Shown: piece after piece, positions 14,445 to 14,705 of the stretch
Position numbering within the stretch: position 1 is the stretch's first letter
Layout of the letters: the number at the start of each line of letters is the position of its first letter
Assembly: GCA_964515805.1 (NCBI GenBank)
Contig: CAZEUZ010000072.1
Span: 1 to 14,705, forward strand
From: CAZEUZ01 sp964515805
GTDB taxonomy: Bacteria > Pseudomonadota > Gammaproteobacteria > Pseudomonadales > Cellvibrionaceae
Length of the DNA stretch: 14,705 nt
Reading direction: 5' to 3'
Position numbers and translations under genes: made by a program
Notes under the pieces: generated by a model
Told to the model about the DNA's origin: nothing
Seen by the model: the letters and a program-made list of their open reading frames with translations, nothing else
Database searches by the model: none

Positions 14445-14705
14445 GTGGCGAAAGAGAATTTTGAGCGAACGAAGCCGCATATTAATGTGGGTACGATTGG
14501 TCACGTTGATCATGGTAAGACAACATTGACGGCGGCATTGACGTCTGTTTGTGCGAGCAAGTATGGAAGTGGTGAGAAGATAGCGTTTGAAGGCATAGAT
14601 AATGCGCCTGAGGAGAAAGCGCGAGGTATTACGATAGCGACGTCGCATGTTGAATACGAATCGCCGAATCGTCACTACGCTCACGTTGACTGTCCAGGTC
14701 ACGCC
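14445..14705 (+). CDS. tuf: Elongation factor Tu, 5' part
   Basis: EF-Tu delivers aminoacyl-tRNA to the ribosomal A site. The first 87 residues are visible, and the window ends in frame. They show MAKENFERTKPHINVGTIGH, the P loop GHVDHGKTT (19-27, K25), the switch I stretch EEKARGITIATSHVEY with T63, and DCPGH (82-86, catalytic H86). The start is GTG, with AGAGGG (14432-14437) seven bases upstream, 48 bases after fusA, so it belongs to the str cluster. Many gammaproteobacteria have two near-identical tuf copies; whether a second exists is outside the window. Codon choice differs from its neighbours: 7 of 10 Ala codons are GCG and 5 of 7 Thr codons are ACG. Confidence 0.98.
   Translation, partial: MAKENFERTKPHINVGTIGHVDHGKTTLTAALTSVCASKYGSGEKIAFEGIDNAPEEKARGITIATSHVEYESPNRHYAHVDCPGHA

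Overview
This window is a housekeeping segment from a gammaproteobacterium. It joins the end of the L11-L10-rpoBC ('rif') cluster to the start of the 'str' cluster, all on the + strand: rplK (3' part)-rplA-rplJ-rplL-rpoB-rpoC-rpsL-rpsG-fusA-tuf (5' part). The unbroken rpoC-rpsL junction, absent from E. coli but known in Pseudomonas-type gammaproteobacteria, and the Pseudomonas-like EF-G C-terminal half and RpoB/RpoC lengths (1361 and 1419 aa) suggest a Pseudomonadales/Cellvibrionales-like organism of moderate G+C. This placement rests on recalled family sequences, not on a search.

Layout. 1-1061: L11 (about 23 N-terminal residues missing) and L1, separated by one base. 1062-1394: a 333-base leader holding a recognisable L10-type autoregulatory mRNA structure. 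1395-2358: L10 and L7/L12. 2359-2617: several stem-loops, one shaped like a partial terminator, fitting the classical rplL/rpoB attenuator that lowers polymerase output relative to the stalk proteins. 2618-11051: rpoB and rpoC, with an 88-base gap in which the rpoC Shine-Dalgarno can be folded into a hairpin and rpoC begins with the rare start TTG. 11052-11226: two well-formed tandem sigma70-type promoters, then a nearly perfect 41-base hairpin at the predicted mRNA 5' end and just before the rpsL ribosome-binding site. 11227-14396: S12, S7 and EF-G. 14445-14705: the first 87 codons of EF-Tu.

Together the genes encode the ribosomal GTPase-associated stalk (L11, L10, L7/L12), the L1 stalk, the two catalytic subunits of RNA polymerase, two small-subunit proteins for decoding and assembly, and the two elongation GTPases that act on the stalk. 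All proteins look intact, with the expected catalytic and metal-binding residues.

I found no mobile element, CRISPR array, tRNA, rRNA, pseudogene or unfamiliar gene. What deserves a second look lies between the genes: the rpsL leader hairpin, the rpoC start region, the structured leaders, and a codon usage in tuf that differs from its neighbours. I do not see a new multi-gene system here.
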